64,000 nt of DNA from assembly GCA_009746045.1 (NCBI GenBank), contig RPFO01000213.1:4857502-4921501 (forward strand). The letters are read 5' to 3'. The notes below the pieces were generated by a model, which worked only from the letters and a program-made list of their open reading frames with translations, was not told where the DNA came from and ran no database searches. Both the position numbers and the translations under genes were made by a program. Positions 11,307 to 22,089 of the stretch are shown here, piece by piece (position 1 is the first letter of the stretch; the number at the start of each line of letters is the position of its first letter). The stretch comes from Mesostigma viride (lineage: Eukaryota; Streptophyta; Mesostigmatophyceae; Mesostigmatales; Mesostigmataceae).

Positions 11307-11532
11307 TGATCTTCCCCCCCATGACAGGCTCCCCCTTCGCTGGGCATAGCTTGAAGATCATGGGGATGCACGTGCCCTGGTGCACCTAGAGCAAGGGTCC
11401 TTTACATCCCCACCCTTGCAGGAAGTAGCTTAGGATGTATGATAGGCCATATGCCCCCTCTCAAGGGCTATGTGCTACATATACTCCCAACGGAGTTATG
11501 TTACAATTCAATTCAATTCAATGGGTGGTGTG

Positions 11533-11690
11533 GAGGAAGCCGCGTAATCGAACTAACCTAACTCTAAGCTATATCTATTCTAGAAAAAGCCTATCTACGC
11601 TACTCATCAAAACGGCTCCTCCTCTTGGGGGGAGGCGGCTTGCCCATAGGGATAGCAGGGCTAAATTCTTAATGCAACATCCATGATGGG
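11533..11690 (-). mobile_element. ORF2-type LINE 3' terminus (family 3), right part
   Basis: Continuation of 8386-8470. The minus strand reads the last ORF2 codons (GKPPPPKRRSRFDE then stop near 11596), matching the ORF2 end at about 46440, followed by the family-3 3' UTR with GTTCGATTACGCGGC. Confidence 0.75.
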
Positions 11691-11874
11691 GGGTCCCATT
11701 ATAGGCATTAATTAATTAATTTTAAATTAGAAACATAACTCCGTTGGGAGTACATGTAGCACATATCCCTGAGAAGGGGCATATGGGAAGGGACATTCTG
11801 GGCTACTTCCTGCAAGGGTGGCATGGCTTGGCTAAAGTCTGAAGGCATCATCCATGGGGGCCATTATCAAGGAG

Positions 11875-11937
11875 ACAACCAGCGCAGGCCAGAAAGCGGG
11901 AGAATCCGGACCATGGTAGCTCGAGCCTGCCGTTATT
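11875..11937. repeat. Dispersed repeat R1, copy B (63 bp)
   Basis: Starts TCAAGGAGACAACCAGCG and stops after GAGCCTGCCGTT, inserted where the sister LINE at 24046 reads an uninterrupted CCATTATGGGC. ATTA flanks both sides and may be a short duplication. Confidence 0.65.
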
Positions 11938-11950
11938 ATGGGCGCACATG

Positions 11951-12106
11951 TCCGTTTAGCTAGCGTGCAGGCTGTGGCATGCCTTTGGCATGAAGGAGAC
12001 TGGGGGTCTCTGCCCTTTCTCCTGTTGTGCACACACAGGGATATTAAAAGCACTTCGGTGCTCCGTGACTCCCCAACGGGAGCACTTGTTTAATTGATTG
12101 ATTAAT
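11951..12106 (+). mobile_element. 156-bp insertion of LINE family-2 3' end
   Basis: Perfect 13-bp duplication ATGGGCGCACATG (11938-11950 and 12107-12119). The insert holds the family-2 3' UTR end (GGCATGAAGGAGACTGGGGG), a GCAC-TTCG-GTGC hairpin, the stem-loop (12065-12085) and a TTAATTGATTGATTAA tail. Confidence 0.88.
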
Positions 12107-13141
12107 ATGGGCGCACATGCGCGTAGGCCACCGACATGCATGCTAGGCTAAGCTAGCCTGACTAATCTTCACTACTGGTATATATTCCCTAGACTGAGGT
12201 TGCTGGGGTGGCAGGAGGTGCCTGCCAGGGCTTATGGTCAACGTGGATGACCGGCCCCCTCGATCCAGTATACCGGCTTCCCCCCTGCGCTCTGCCGGAG
12301 CTGAAGGTAGGTCGGCCCTACCTCGGCGTCGCCGCCGTGTTGCTGGGCCAAGGTCAAGTCGTCGTCCAGCGTGAAGCGAGTCCCTAAGAGCTTCTTGCGG
12401 CATTTAAGGAACCGGACAGCTTGTCCGCCATGTACTTAAAGGTGAGGAGCACGGGTGCCGGGCCAGCCTTCAGTTACCCCGCGCGCGGGGGAGGCGGACA
12501 GCCGACATCCGCAGCTCGCCTGTGAGTAGCATGGGGGCAAGAATGTCGCCCGCGTTTAAATGCCGTGAGAAGACTCGTCGGGGTCTCATCTGCATGCCGG
12601 CTGGTCGAAGTGCTTAACGATGACATAGTGGCTGCGCTTGTCGAGCTCGGCCTCCTCGCGAAGGTCGAGTGCTTGTTGCTTGAGCTGCATAGCAATGTGC
12701 CGCGATGGTGGAGGTGGTGGATCGAGGTGGTGTGGTGCTTAAGCAGGTCCGCCCAGGTGGAGGGAGCATCGCTGGCCGGGCCACTGAGCAGATGCCGGCT
12801 GGGCAGCGATTTCCTTCACCGCCTCGGCATGGGCGGTGAGGCCTGCCGTGTCGTGCAAGCACTCAAGGGCGGTGGCGGTGGCGTGGAGGCGCTGGTCGAG
12901 GATCGAGGAGCTGAGCCTTGATGTCGGCAGTGGAGGCGGAAATGGCAGTGGAGGTTCGAGGCGACGGTGGTGGAAAGGTGCGGGAGCTCAGCAGCCAGCG
13001 TGCCTCCCATTGCTGCCACATCGGCAGCAAGGGGGGTCACGTGCTGCTGGAAGGCTTCCGTAAGCATGGAACGGAGTGTGGGGGCGGAGATGGATGGAGC
13101 CCAGATCTCGGCGTCGGTGCGCCCGAGGAGGGAGCAGAGGA

Positions 13142-13505
13142 TTAATTAATTAATTAATTAATTAATTAATAGACACGTGACTGCGTCACGTGAGCATAAG
13201 TCCTCAGTGGGAGGGGAACATGGGATGGAATGGATGGTATAAGCTATCTAGGTCCTAGTTACAGGGGTGTGGGCACCGCGGCCCGAATCTCTATGCATGC
13301 CATACTTGGTCACACGCGGAGCCCCCACAGGCTTGGGGGTGGTCTCCTTCATCACTACTTGCCATCTATCCTTGCGCACCATCTGCCTCCATATTACAGA
13401 CAAACCAGGAGGCTGCCCGGAGCAGAGGATGCATGATGTGCTGGATTTGGGGGCGGGCGCACCCAAACAGAAAGTTGGGGCGCATTGGGGTGCCGTTGGG
13501 GTGGA
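13142..13505 (-). mobile_element. Host LINE (-), 3' segment: ORF1 N-part joined to ORF2 tail, (TTAA)n
   Basis: The downstream piece of the LINE whose 5' end is near 22348. The minus strand reads GAPAPKSS from ORF1, then GLSVIWRQMVRKDRWQVVM, similar to the ORF2 tail at 5830-5964 (GLSVIWKKMMDKAKWAQVI), then a short 3' region and a TTAA tail at 13142-13170. It thus looks like an internally deleted element joining ORF1 N-terminal and ORF2 C-terminal sequence. Confidence 0.6.
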
Positions 13506-13515
13506 TGAGGCGATT

Positions 13516-15537
13516 AATTAATTAATTAATTAATTAATTAATTAATTAATTAATTAAACGCGTGCTCCCGTTGGGGAGTCACGGAGCACCGAAGTGCTTT
13601 TAATCCCTGTGTGTGCACAACAGGAGAAAGGGCAGAGACCCCCAGTCTCCTTCATGCCAAAGGCATGCCACAGCTGCATTCGGGCGCACTAGCTAAAAGG
13701 ACATGCTACCGATCCGGCAAACTGTGGGTGCAATAAGACCCATGTGAGCGTGGCATAACAAGTATAGCGTGGGCAAGTAATCTGAACATAGCCAGGGCGT
13801 AGCATGGCTGTACTAGGACTAGGCTAAGGCTATGGCTGGTTGTGTACCGTGCGTTGGCGGCACGTGTGTGACTAGGTATGTTGGCACAGCTAGGCAAACA
13901 TTCCGTAAGCATGGCGGCTGCCTTAGCGGCAGGGACTACCAATGGATACAATCTAGGGCTATTGCTAATCTAGCCCGGCCGCTGGGGGCGACCACATCTT
14001 GTGGTTGATCATCAGGTCCCCGCCCCTCCAGTACACCTTGGGCTTCTGGGGGTCCTGCTTATGGCGGAGGTATTCCGGCCACAGGTCGCGTCGCTGCTGT
14101 TGCTGAGCGGGGGTCAGGTCGTCATCCAGCGTCCAGGTGAGGTCGTGCAACCTCTTGCGACGAGAGAGGAACCGCTGCTTATCCTCAGGGGAGGGGAAGG
14201 TGAGCAGGACTGGTGGGGGAGCCGCCTTGTCCCGTGAGTGGGGAAGGCGGTGGCACCCACGCAGTTCTACCTCACCTACCAGGCCCATGAGGGTAAGAAT
14301 TCAGCTGGTTCTTGAGCTCGTCAGCAAGGGAGATTGACGTCTCACCTGGCTTCTGGGGGAAGCGACGTAGCACCACCCGGCACTCGCGGCGAGCGCGGTC
14401 GGTGACTGGCTCCCGTTGCTGGGCCTGGCGGTGGTCCTCCAGCTCCTGCAGCTTCGTGGCGCTGGCGTCGGTGGTGGAGGCGGTCGCTGACCGCAGCAGG
14501 TCCGCGTAGGAAAGCGGCGGGAGGTCACCAGCCGATCCTGCCGGGGTGGCTGGGATGCAATGGTGGCCGTCTGCTCCGCTATCTTGGGGACCTGTGTGGC
14601 CAGGGCCTCGGTGTGGGCGGTGATGGCCTCAAGCTTCTTCATGAGCACGCCGCACTTGCCCTCCACCTGGTTAAGGCGAGAGACAAGTGCAGCATGCGTT
14701 TCCGAAGCTTGCGCCGCGGTGTGCAGCGTCGTGAACTGGGGCTGGAGCTTGTGGACGACCTTGGTTTCCACATTGGAGACCCGGGCCTCCACCGTGTTGA
14801 GCGTGGTGTTCAGCGATGTCAGCTTCTCGGCCAGCGGCCAGGTCACTTGCTCCTCCAGCACTGGCGCGGATGTCAACCTTGCAGAGGGAGGGAGCCGATG
14901 AAGCAGCCGGCTGTGCGGGGCTGGCGTTGAGCGCTCGGCCGATGTCGCCGCAGCTGCGCTGGTAGTGGCTGGTCAAGATAAACAGGCGTTGGCTTGGTTC
15001 GTCAATTAGGTGTAGAGCCAGGACGTGTCGCGGTAGTCGATAGCCGCCCCCCCCTTCTGGGTCACGAAGAGCTTCCATTCCTGTACGAGGAACTGGAGAA
15101 CCTCGACGCATTCCTGCGGCGACAGTCTCTGCCACTCGACGAGGGAGAACATTCCGTCGCCGGGCAAGAATTGGCTCCATTTGTGGCGATCGTGGCATGG
15201 TTTCTTGGGTTCAGGCGAGGCGCTGGGCGAGGGTTTGGCGGGTAAGCCTGTCGGCTGAACAATGGCGAGGGCGAGAGGGTTGGGCTGGGCGCTGGGATTC
15301 AAGCTGTGCCAGCTCCTTTTCCAGCCCTCGTTTGGCTTTGGTATAGTCGTCATAGCTGGTCACGTGCGTAACTTTGTCTATACTACGTGGCAGCCGTAAC
15401 CGTTTATACTGGCAAGTGCGTCTTAGAAAGGCGCATCGAATGCAAGTGGTCCGACCGAATTCAAATGGGTCTCAGACGCAAAAGATCTGAACTCCGCCGT
15501 CAGCCGTCATACCGCCGTCAGCCATTTTCGTTGCTTC
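13516..15537 (-). mobile_element. Full-length ORF1-only LINE-like element (family 2)
   Basis: Perfect 10-bp duplication TGAGGCGATT (13506-13515 and 15538-15547). Minus-strand order: 5' UTR with GGCTGACGGCGG repeats, ORF1 (start about 15353, stop about 13965), 3' UTR of about 400 bp, GCAC-TTCG-GTGC hairpin, stem-loop (13562-13582) and a TTAA tail. Length is about 2.0 kb with no room for ORF2. It sits inside another LINE. Confidence 0.88.
13965..15353 (-). pseudogene. LINE family-2 ORF1 (coiled coil plus nucleic-acid-binding), frameshifted
   Basis: N-terminus MTTIPKPNEGWKRSW with a Pro/Ser/Lys-rich stretch. A heptad-rich coiled coil (LNTTLNTVEARVSNVETKVV to EALATQVPKIAEQTATIA) lies at about 14550-14830, and an RNA-binding C-terminal region (MGLVGEVELRGCHRLPHSRD, then TLDDDLTPAQQQQRRDLWPE) ends in YWRGGDLMINHKMW. 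At least two frame changes and an in-frame stop at 15006 break it. Confidence 0.82.
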
Positions 15538-15547
15538 TGAGGCGATT

Positions 15548-15807
15548 GATGTCGAAGAGATGGAGGCCCAGGTCGTAAAGCGAGGCGTAATCTCCAAAGA
15601 AGATGAAATGCATGGCATCGACTGCAGCCATGGTGGTCCAGTCGTAATTATCGAACTTGAAGGTTGGGGCCGGAAGCGCGGTTCAGATGGGCGTGGTTTT
15701 GCTGGGCGACTGCGTTTAGGATCTGGCGATGCCGAGGGCGACTGGAGGCCGCAGGAGCCGAGTGCACTACCAACGCTTGGGTAGTGGCCTCGCTGCCTGG
15801 CTGAGCT
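15548..15807 (-). mobile_element. Host LINE (-), middle segment of ORF1 N-region
   Basis: Reverse match to 4900-5170 (shared CACTCGGCTCCTGCGGCCTC). It connects across the LTR element to 22090-22348 and across the family-2 element to 13142-13505. Confidence 0.75.
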
Positions 15808-15812
15808 AGGCC

Positions 15813-16270
15813 AGTTAGATGAGATGCTTAGGCTGACACACGGATTTCCGGCCTGCGCGCCGCGTATTGCCTACCGCGGCTGAGCGGGACACCTCAGTAC
15901 AGTACGGCAGGGTGTACGGTACTGAGGTGTCATGTGGACCGATGTGCGGTTAGTGCCAGACTGTGCCTAGATTCTAGCTCGACCCGCCAGACCCGGGTTA
16001 TCCGGTTCTGGACGGGCCGAGTGTAGTTGATGCTAGTGACGTGGTCGCATGGCATTGCAGTGTACAGTTGTCCACTGGTGAGGTGCTGCAGGTAGCACCG
16101 CCATAGGCATATAGGCGTAGCACTGGGGAGTGCCGCAGCACCCGAGTTTGCCCAGACGTTCCATTCTGAGCCCTCAGCTTCCATTGCTCTCTCATTGTAT
16201 TATTGTTAATACAATCATCATTCGCTCTCAGCTTCAGCAGTTGTTTGTCGTCGCTAGTCTCCATCCAACT
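15813..16270 (+). repeat. 5' LTR (458 bp)
   Basis: Defined on the left by duplication AGGCC and the AGTTAGATG end, and on the right by the point where identity with the 3' LTR remnant stops (CCATCCAACT). No TATA box is obvious; an AT-rich stretch (TATTATTGTTAATACAATC) lies near 16200. Confidence 0.8.
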
Positions 16271-16314
16271 TGGACTGAAAAGTTTTTTATTTTTTTCGAA
16301 AAGCAAAAAAAAAT

Positions 16315-18734
16315 ATGGCTTCCAACAACGGCAACAATGACAACAACAACAAGGGGAAGGCGCCTGCCAGGCGCACCTCACCCCGACTTTCGCCGGAGGG
16401 CACGCCCTCCACCAACGATGCGAGGGTGACGCCCAACGTCGATCACCTTCCGCACGGTGGTCGCCGACCACCCCAGGCGTCGGACCCCGCAGGTGGGGCC
16501 CGGCGCCCGGGGGATGGCGAGCGGTCGTCCGTTTGCCACTGGCGGTTCGTCCGCCATGGCACCTGGGGGGCAGGTCCCCCGGGCACGTAATTCCCCCGTC
16601 GCAGGTGACGGGGGTCGTGAGCGGAGTGATTCCTCGGAGGAGGATGGGGAGGTGCAGCCTGCGAGGTCACGGCCTTCGCTCGAGATTTCGACACAGACGC
16701 CTGCGACGTCTGGTAATCTTTCCGTGGGCCGACAGATGGCCATCATGGACATTGACCGGTATGGGGAACATGTTCCGCCACCTGTCGCGTTCGGGCGCGT
16801 ACCCCATCTTCTCGATCCCCATTGGGGAGGACGACATCCCAGCGTTCATTTCGGTGAACGGCTGGATCATTCGGCAACGTTTCCAGTTGACGGCAGATGA
16901 GCCGATCCATGCGATTGAGGTTCATCGGACGCAAACGATGATCGAGCATCGTTTGAGGATGCAGTTTCACCTGATCCAGGTGGCAGTTTGGCTGTGGTGT
17001 TACACCAATAGGCCGCGGCGAAACCCCGGCACTGTGGATCAGTGGGCGTCCAGACAGTGTCAGAGAGAGGCGCTGCGCGTGGTCGCCACTCAGGAGATCA
17101 CGCTGACTCCCGTCCGTTGGGGCCGTGGCCCCAAGTCACGCCAGTTGGCTGGGGCCCGGAGAGGCGTGAGGCGGCGGCGATGCCGCCTGCGACGGAGCGC
17201 GGGGCGGCAGACGCCCCCAACACGCCCATGGGTGGTGAAGCCACCCAGGACCCTCTGGCAGGTCAGAGGGTCCAACCTCAGCAGCGGGCTCCCCCGCCCA
17301 GCGTGGGGGGCCAGGTGGCTGAGGAGGCCACCGGGGTCGCAGGGACCCCGGCGGCCACACAAGCGCCCGGGGTCGCAGGGACCCCGGCCGCGACGCCGGC
17401 GCCTCCGGCGCTGGCGGGGGATGCAGCCCCCATGGAGGGTGTCACGGGCACCTCCAGCGGCTCTGGGGGGCAGGCCCCCTCTAGCCGCAACAAGGACAAG
17501 GCCCTGGCAGGGCCGGAGGGGCCTCAGGGTCCCACCGGCAGGGCAGCAGCCACACGGCTGGACGGCGACCTGGAAGGTCGGGACTTCATCACCCTGGGTG
17601 ATGAGCCGTGTGGCGTGCCATACAGGCCACAGCCTCCTTCCGTGGGCTGGCCGACCGGAGCCAGCAGATGCACGTCGCGGAGGCGGGCAGCCTGGTGTGT
17701 GCGATTATCACGCACATCCTGGGCTTGCCCAACCTCCATGAGGACACACGCAGGGTGTGTGACGACCTGCTGCCTGCCCTGCAGGCCCTCCTCTCAGGAG
17801 GAGGGTGCAGGGCAGCAGGGTTCGCCTGGTGCGACTCCTGGAGCTCCTGCACAATGCCATCCTGAAGGGGCGGGTAGGTGGCTGCCTACCTGGCTGCATC
17901 ATGATTTTACTAACCCTACTGACGATGAAGTGTCCCTCTCTCCCACCTTCCATGATTGGGAGGAGGCCCGCAGCAGGAGGCGGGAAGTGACACACACTCA
18001 CACCCCCACCCAGCCCACCCCTATGTTGTCTAACCCTCCTACACAGCCCATGCTTGCCCTCCTGCTCAGCTCACTCAAGTAGCACTTCCCTCTCAGCATG
18101 TCTCTCCTGTGAATGCTGCAGCAGCAACACCATCTTCTCCCTCTCCCCCTGCATCCCCCTCTAGGTTGCCCACTTACAATGAAAACCGTCCTGTGGATAG
18201 GATTAATGTCAGGGGGCTGCCTGAGGGGTATACTAGGGAGCAGGGGAATCATGCACTTCTCTCTCTTCAGCTGGCTAGGGAGGAACTGAATGTCAAGAAT
18301 TGGTTTGGATCTCTCATGCAGGGGGATTTTACCATCAGTCCTCCTCTCAGATTCAGAATCTCATCCTTGTCTTCCAGCGTAGGTATCCCAAGTGGCAGGA
18401 CACGCAGGCTAGGGCAGTTTGGGAGGCTTTCATGAAGGAGCTAACTGACCTCCTCTCCACCCCCTCATCTGTGGACATATATGGGGCATTCAGGTGGGTA
18501 GAGGAATACAGGGTCACATCAGTGGACTATGTGGCTGAGACAAAGAAATATGAGCTAGCCATCAAAGCACGTCCTGATGTCCAGCAGCTAGATCACAAGT
18601 TCTTGCTGCGTTCTTCCTTGAGAAACTCAAACTTGACAAAAACACCTACGCTATGCTTGCACAGGAATGGCAAAGTACTGGGAGGACATGAAGGAGGCAT
18701 TGGATTATATCAAGCTGGCCTTGGCTCCCCTTAG
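16315..18734 (+). pseudogene. gag region of the LTR element, frameshifted
   Basis: Opens MASNNGNNDNNNKGKAPARR at 16315. The open frame changes near 16570, 16900 and 17150 and again past 18082. Recognisable capsid-like text includes AFISVNGWIIRQRFQLTADE (about 16840), a Pro/Ala-rich linker with repeated GVAGTPAAT, then GLPEGYTREQGNHALLSLQL and KWQDTQARAVWEAFMKELTD. No gag family is identified by name; the position between LTR and integrase is the main evidence. Confidence 0.65.
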
Positions 18735-18869
18735 CCAGGGGGCCATGGGCACCTCTGTAAAGAGGGTCAGGGGGGAAGAGAGGGAGGAGGAGGATAGGGA
18801 GAGGGAAGACAGGAGCAAGAGACCTGTCACCATGGCAGAAGTGAAGTCCCTGCTGGGACAAATGTTTAA

Positions 18870-19006
18870 GGGAAGGGCAAGGGCAAGGGCAAGGGCAAGG
18901 GGGCAAGGGCAGGGGCTGGGGCAAGGGCAAGGGTAAGGGGCAGTCTCCCTCCAAGGGGGGCAGCTCCAGCAACAACAACAACAACAGCAACAGCAACAAC
19001 AACAAC

Positions 19007-19057
<51 letters not shown>
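18870..19057 (+). repeat. (AGGGCA)n then (CAA)n low-complexity tract
   Basis: AGGGCA repeats (18870-18940) and CAA/CAG triplets (18965-19057) that would encode poly-Gln/Asn/Thr at the end of gag. A Cys-rich motif (CTRCGMKYHC) begins at about 19087, with further CHKC and CESP-type cysteines to 19240, a probable zinc knuckle split by a frame change. Confidence 0.8.
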
Positions 19058-19087
19058 GCAGGACAAGGAGGACAAGTCTTCTCAGCG

Positions 19088-21932
19088 GTGCACCCGCTGT
19101 GGCATGAAGTACCACTGCGGCCCACCTGCCGCAAGAACGTGGACGAGCTGGGGCATTTGGACGTCCTGTGCCACAAGTGCCACGGGCCGCCCCACGGTGA
19201 CCCCAAGGACTGCAAGCGGCCTCCTTACGGCAAGAAGTGTGAGTCTCCCTCTCATGCTGGCTTGAGTGTGCCTGCTTCACCTCTTTCATCTGCATGCCCC
19301 ACTGTCAGAGCAGTGAGCAGTTCTGGAAAGGTGCTACAGCTGGTTTCAGAAGATTATGTCTCTAAACCAACCTTCACATCTATGGTTCCCAAGGTGTGCA
19401 GAGTGTCCCCAGCAGAGGATGCTCAGATCAGTTTTCAGGAGCTTGCTTTGCAGTTGCATTTCCTTTATGGGCATGAAGTGAGTGCAGAGGTGGTGGCAGC
19501 AGCAATAGGGGGGGCAGCACTCAGACGTGCATGCCAGGTGGTCAGATCCCACTGCCAGCATTGTCAGTTCAATGCACCCAAACCCCCTAAGTGGCATGTA
19601 GCTACCCCACCTAAGTGCAAGGGCAGGGTGGTAGGAGATGTCTTTCATATCAAAGGACAATCTTACTTGGCACTTAAAGATGCATGGTCAAGGTACACAA
19701 CCATTGAACCATTACCTGGAATGGACAAGACACAGTTGCTCAGGGCTCTCTTGATTGCTCAGGCCAGGTACTACCCTGTGGAGGCATTGTTACTGGATCA
19801 GCAGTTCACGTGTCTTGCCAATGAACCAGGGTGTGAGGCTATTGATCTGGCTGGGCTAGAAGATCATGAGAGGCAAGGCATTATTGAAAGGGCCATCAGG
19901 TCCATTAAAACCCTTGTAGCCAAGAAGATGGCAATCTGCTGGCTGACAGTGGGTCATATGCTGACAGAGCTCTGTGGTCCACCAGGTTGTGCCAAGTCCT
20001 CAACAGGAGGCCACTCATGAAAACCCCACAAGGGGTGATCATTACACCAGATGGATTGCATGCAGGCATTTATCCACCTGAGGTACTAGCCCTATACAAC
20101 GCACAGCGAGCACAGACAGCTAGCAGGTTAGCTGTCAAGGATGCAAAGCATCCACGTCCCACCTTCAGAGAAGGGGATCAGGTCCTATTCTACAAGGAGT
20201 CGGGACTAGGCAAGGTGGGTACCTGGCATGGGCCAGCCACCATCCTAAAGTTTAACACCACTGGCAGGACAGTGTTAGTTAAACACAATGACACGGGAAA
20301 GATTCACAGGTGTTCACCTCACAGGATGAAATTGTATTTTCCAACTGTGTCAGACGTGGCAGAGGAGGAAGAGCTGTTGGCCGACAGCCCTGTACAGTTG
20401 CCTGGCATCCCAGCGTTGCCCAGTGAGTGGTTGTTTGGAACACCCACTGGTGAGTGTGAGAGCCACACCCACTGTGACACCCAGGTCACCCTTGATGATT
20501 GCAGGCAGTCACTGCAGGCTTGGCCCCCTGCAGCAGAGGGTCACATTGGCAAAACAGGTGATCAGCAACCTATCACCTCTTCAAGTGTGAACATAGCTCA
20601 GCCACTAGCTGCACCTTCCAAACGCAGCCTAGCAGACGCTGTTCGCATTTTACAAGCAGCTCATAGAGCCAAAGCTCAAACTGCTGCAGGATCAGCTAAG
20701 GTGGGGAAGGTTGGGCAGAATGACAATAGCCCATTTATGGTTGCAGTGGACACACAAGCCCAGGTCAGCATTATCAGTGCCCTGGCTGTGCCCCATATGC
20801 CTTTGGAACCTTCACCCTGGCACCATGTGGCTGATTTCTCAGGGCAGTCATCCCTCAAGGTATTAGGTCAGGTCATGTTGACTATACTCGGTATCCCCAC
20901 TCCTTTTCAGGTATTGGAAGGTTATAAAGGGAATGCTTTGTTGGGGGATCCTTTTCTCTGTTACCCTGGTGTCCTCATCTCCAGTGATAGACTATCCATC
21001 CAGGACCTGGGTGGTGTTGATCTGAATCATTTCAAAATTTCTCTTGAAAAACTTCTTAACACCAACATTGCTTCTGTAAAATTTGCTACACCCAAGTATG
21101 CCCCAGGGCAAGAACCCTGTGTGGCAGACTTGGTTCACAACCAAAAACTTCATCCCAACTCATTTGGATTGGGCAAGCATGATGTGGCTAAAATGTCTCC
21201 TCTTTCTTATGAACAGATAGAGCAAGACTGTCGCACACACATAGGATTCCTAAAATGGGTGGAGGCCTTTAACAAGGCCAGGGAAGAATGGGTAGTGCCA
21301 GATCCTCTTAGTCCTTCTCATACTCCACCTGTCACACCTATTGACAAAAAGCCTGCAGGGTGCAAGCACTTGCGCCTGAAGTTTGTGTGTAAACATAAGC
21401 CAGCAGCAGATGGGTCAGTCATTTTCATGCTAGACCTTGTGTGACAGAGTTCAAGGGCACCACTGATCTGACAGAGGCAGAGTTGTACACGCCAGGCATT
21501 CAGCAAACATCCTAAAAATCTTGCTGTCTGTCTTTGTGGGTCATCTCAATGATGGGGATGACTATGTATGTAAGGCTACAGACATTAAAAGGGCTTTCTT
21601 GAAAGGCTCACCTGAGATAGCACAACAAGTGTGGCATGGTCAGGTGTATGTAGTCTCCACTCCCAGAGTTTGGGCAAAACACATCCCTCAGCAGTACCTG
21701 AAAGCTAACATAGGGGTTGAAGGGCTGCAATCAGCTCCTCGCATTTTCAGGACGTCAGCTCAGGCTGTGTTTGAAAAGCTAGGGGCTAGATATGATGACA
21801 TAGACCCTTGCTTCTTTGTGGTCCCACACCCTCATGTCATTCTCACCTTTGTGTGGCATGGGGATGATCAGCTGATTGCGGGGCCAAGGCGTGCTGTGGA
21901 TGATTTTATTCAACAAGTGTCACAGCATTTTG
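19088..21932 (+). pseudogene. pol of the LTR element: integrase, retropepsin, reverse transcriptase
   Basis: Frame 19088-20020 has an HHCC zinc finger (LHFLYGH to CQHCQF, about 19453-19570) and the integrase core (GDVFHI; LLLDQQ; GIIERAIRSIKTL, giving D, D, E). Frame 19987-21444 continues with LNRRPLMKTPQG and GTWHGPATILKF (integrase C-terminus), then a retropepsin (VAVDTQAQVSII at about 20740, DTQ instead of D-T/S-G; ALLGDPFL), then the RT N-terminus. A stop and frame change lie between 21444 and 21521. The last frame has ATDIKRAFLKGSP, GVEGLQSAPRIF and HGDDQLIAG (YVDD equivalent) before truncation. RT motifs and integrase upstream of RT indicate a Ty1/copia relative. Confidence 0.82.
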
Positions 21933-22084
21933 AGCACTGGGGAGTGCCGCAGCACCCGAGTTTGCCCAGACGTTCCATTCTGAGCCCTCAGCTTCCATTG
22001 CTCTCTCATTGTATTATTGTTAATACAATCATCATTCGCTCTCAGCTTCAGCAGTTGTTTGTCGTCGCTAGTCTCCATCCAACT
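21933..22084 (+). repeat. 3' LTR remnant (last 152 bp)
   Basis: Base-for-base identical to 16119-16270 as read. The first 306 bp of the LTR are absent, replaced by RT coding sequence at the junction. Confidence 0.92.
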
Positions 22085-22089
22085 AGGCC

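Larger units (their letters stand above)
8471..11520 (+). mobile_element. Full-length ORF1-only LINE-like element (family 1) with two nested DNA elements
   Basis: Flanked by a perfect duplication ATGGGTGGTGTG (8459-8470 and 11521-11532). Begins with a GCCACGAG repeat-rich 5' UTR, ORF1 from ATG 8629 to stop 10487, then a 3' UTR ending in the stem-loop at 11477-11501 (ACATA/TATGT, bulged T, ACTCC/GGAGT, loop CAAC) and an (AATTC)n tail. Two later insertions, 9881-10359 and 10721-11306, sit inside. Without them the element is about 1.98 kb. There is no ORF2 and no internal scar suggesting its loss, because the same ORF1-to-3'UTR junction recurs in other copies. It resembles mammalian HAL1 elements in organisation. 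Confidence 0.88.
11705..13140 (-). mobile_element. 5'-truncated ORF1-only LINE (family 1)
   Basis: Minus strand: ORF1 from about 13140 (SISAPTLRSMLTEAFQQHVTP) through frame changes to its C-terminus near 12190, then directly a 3' UTR and stem-loop (11733-11757) with a TTAA-type tail at about 11708. No ORF2. Its 3' UTR is interrupted by repeat R1 copy B and a 156-bp insertion. Confidence 0.78.
15813..22084 (+). mobile_element. Copia-like LTR retrotransposon, internally deleted
   Basis: Inserted in a LINE with a 5-bp duplication AGGCC (15808-15812 and 22085-22089). 5' LTR 15813-16270. The 3' LTR survives only as its last 152 bp (21933-22084), identical to 16119-16270. Ends are AGTTAGATG and CATCCAACT, an imperfect inverted repeat without TG/CA. 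The interior encodes gag, then integrase, retropepsin and reverse transcriptase in that order. The RT end, RNase H and the start of the 3' LTR are missing; the junction lies in AGCACTGG near 21933. Confidence 0.88.

Noticed and set aside
18646-19295. Minus-strand Cys/Val/Leu-rich frames opposite the gag tail
   Set aside because: Produced by the (CAA)n and AGGGCA repeats.
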